Origin: Ignavibacteria bacterium
Lineage (GTDB): Bacteria > Bacteroidota > Ignavibacteria > Ignavibacteriales > Melioribacteraceae
Direction: 5' to 3'
Length of the DNA stretch: 6,455 nucleotides
Assembly (NCBI GenBank): GCA_027347805.1
Contig: DAIEQP010000297.1
Span: 1-6,455, forward strand
A model generated the notes under the pieces. That model was not told the DNA's origin. It made no database searches and saw only the letters and a program-made list of their open reading frames with translations. Positions 5,826 to 6,455 of this stretch are shown here, one piece after another; position 1 is the first letter of the stretch, and each line of letters opens with the position of its first letter. The position numbers and the translations under genes are program-made.

Positions 5826-6455
5826 GTGAGACGGGAAGAAGAAATTAACATACCCGCATTAAGACAACTGCATACAAACCGAATATCAATTCAACGTGAT
5901 GATGTATTATACGATCAAAATGATTTCCCGGATGGATTTTATCTTGTCTGCAGAGGAGCAATAAAACTTACAAAGAAAATTAATTCTGAAAATTCTTACT
6001 CAACTTCAGTAAAACAGGACGGCTATTTCGGTCTTGATGAAATACTGAATCCCAGTCCCCGTTTATATACTGCCGTTGCTGAAGAAGATACAATACTTTT
6101 TAAATTCAGGGCTAATTTATTACACAAAAATGAAGTTGAATCTTCGGCATACAATCCTTTATCACATTCAAAATCTGATCTTATTTCTTCAAAATTACCA
6201 ATACAGGACTTGGTGCGGATTGAAGCAGTAGATTCCGCTAAGATTGTTCACTTCTGCGGCAGCCGTGGTAATCTATCCAATGCTCTCAAATTCAAAAATT
6301 TTCTCTTCGATCTAATTGAACAGAATACAAACAAAATGATTATTGATCTTATCGCCTGCAGAGTAATTGATTCAACTTTTCTGGGAACACTCATCGCTGC
6401 TTTAAAAAACATTTCTTCAAAAAATGGAAGATTAATACTTGTCTGCAACAGTGAT
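5826..6455 (+). CDS. Cyclic-nucleotide-binding-like domain fused to a STAS domain (3' end outside window)
   Basis: The window holds the first 210 residues, read from the GTG at 5826; no ATG occurs in frame until deep inside the protein. Residues about 17-100 match the cNMP-binding (CAP effector) beta-roll: GFYLVCRGAIKL at 37-48, then GYFGLDEI (66-73) and SPRLYTAVAEED (77-88), which correspond to the phosphate-binding cassette. Arg79 is kept at the expected distance from Gly69, but the usual Glu right after FG is Leu70. Residues about 129-210 match a STAS domain: an opening strand at 129-143, then MIIDLIACRVIDSTFLGTLI (171-190). Ser183/Thr184 sit where SpoIIAA-type anti-sigma antagonists carry the phosphorylated Ser. 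No helix-turn-helix is seen, so it is not a CRP-type transcription factor. A role as a cytosolic partner-switching regulator is inferred. Roughly 20-30 STAS residues, and perhaps more domains, lie beyond the window. Confidence 0.85.
   Translation, partial: MRREEEINIPALRQLHTNRISIQRDDVLYDQNDFPDGFYLVCRGAIKLTKKINSENSYSTSVKQDGYFGLDEILNPSPRLYTAVAEEDTILFKFRANLLHKNEVESSAYNPLSHSKSDLISSKLPIQDLVRIEAVDSAKIVHFCGSRGNLSNALKFKNFLFDLIEQNTNKMIIDLIACRVIDSTFLGTLIAALKNISSKNGRLILVCNSD

Noticed and set aside
6248..6448. 66-codon minus-strand frame opposite the STAS domain
   Set aside because: The plus-strand frame has clear STAS motifs; the opposite frame shows no features of its own.

Overview
The window is AT-rich, with compact genes, several secreted or envelope proteins, and a DUF5916 outer-membrane-type gene beside a PD40 beta-propeller gene. 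This mix suggests the Bacteroidota/Chlorobiota/Ignavibacteriota group, most likely an Ignavibacteria-like bacterium. That placement is inferred from gene content and protein style, not from a marker gene. I see no mobile element, CRISPR array, tRNA or rRNA.

Layout: bases 1-2987 hold a two-gene minus-strand unit. A secreted PD40 (TolB/WD40-like) propeller protein (1995-2987) is followed after 28 bp by a large DUF5916 protein (1-1966) with an N-terminal CBM9-like domain, whose C-terminus lies outside the window. A 112-bp divergent intergenic region (2988-3099) separates this unit from lpd, a complete E. coli-type dihydrolipoyl dehydrogenase on the plus strand (3100-4515). A perfect 13-bp inverted repeat starts 5 nt after the lpd stop. 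It is followed closely by an unrecognised 354-residue exported, probably envelope-located protein (4573-5637). After 188 bp of intergenic DNA with a good TTGACA-17-TATGTT promoter, a GTG-started gene (5826 to the window end) encodes a degenerate cyclic-nucleotide-binding domain joined to a STAS (anti-sigma antagonist-like) domain.

How they relate: the PD40/DUF5916 pair looks like a co-transcribed envelope unit. Lpd is a central-metabolism housekeeping enzyme (E3 of 2-oxo-acid dehydrogenases), here away from any visible E1/E2 gene. The 354-residue protein has little room for its own promoter and probably depends on transcription from lpd passing the hairpin. The cNMP-STAS gene is a separate signalling transcription unit. 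The most unusual items are the cNMP-STAS fusion with an altered phosphate-binding cassette, the orphan envelope protein with a His/Glu/Asp-rich core, and small repeat structures in the leaders. I did not find clear evidence for a wholly new multi-gene system.
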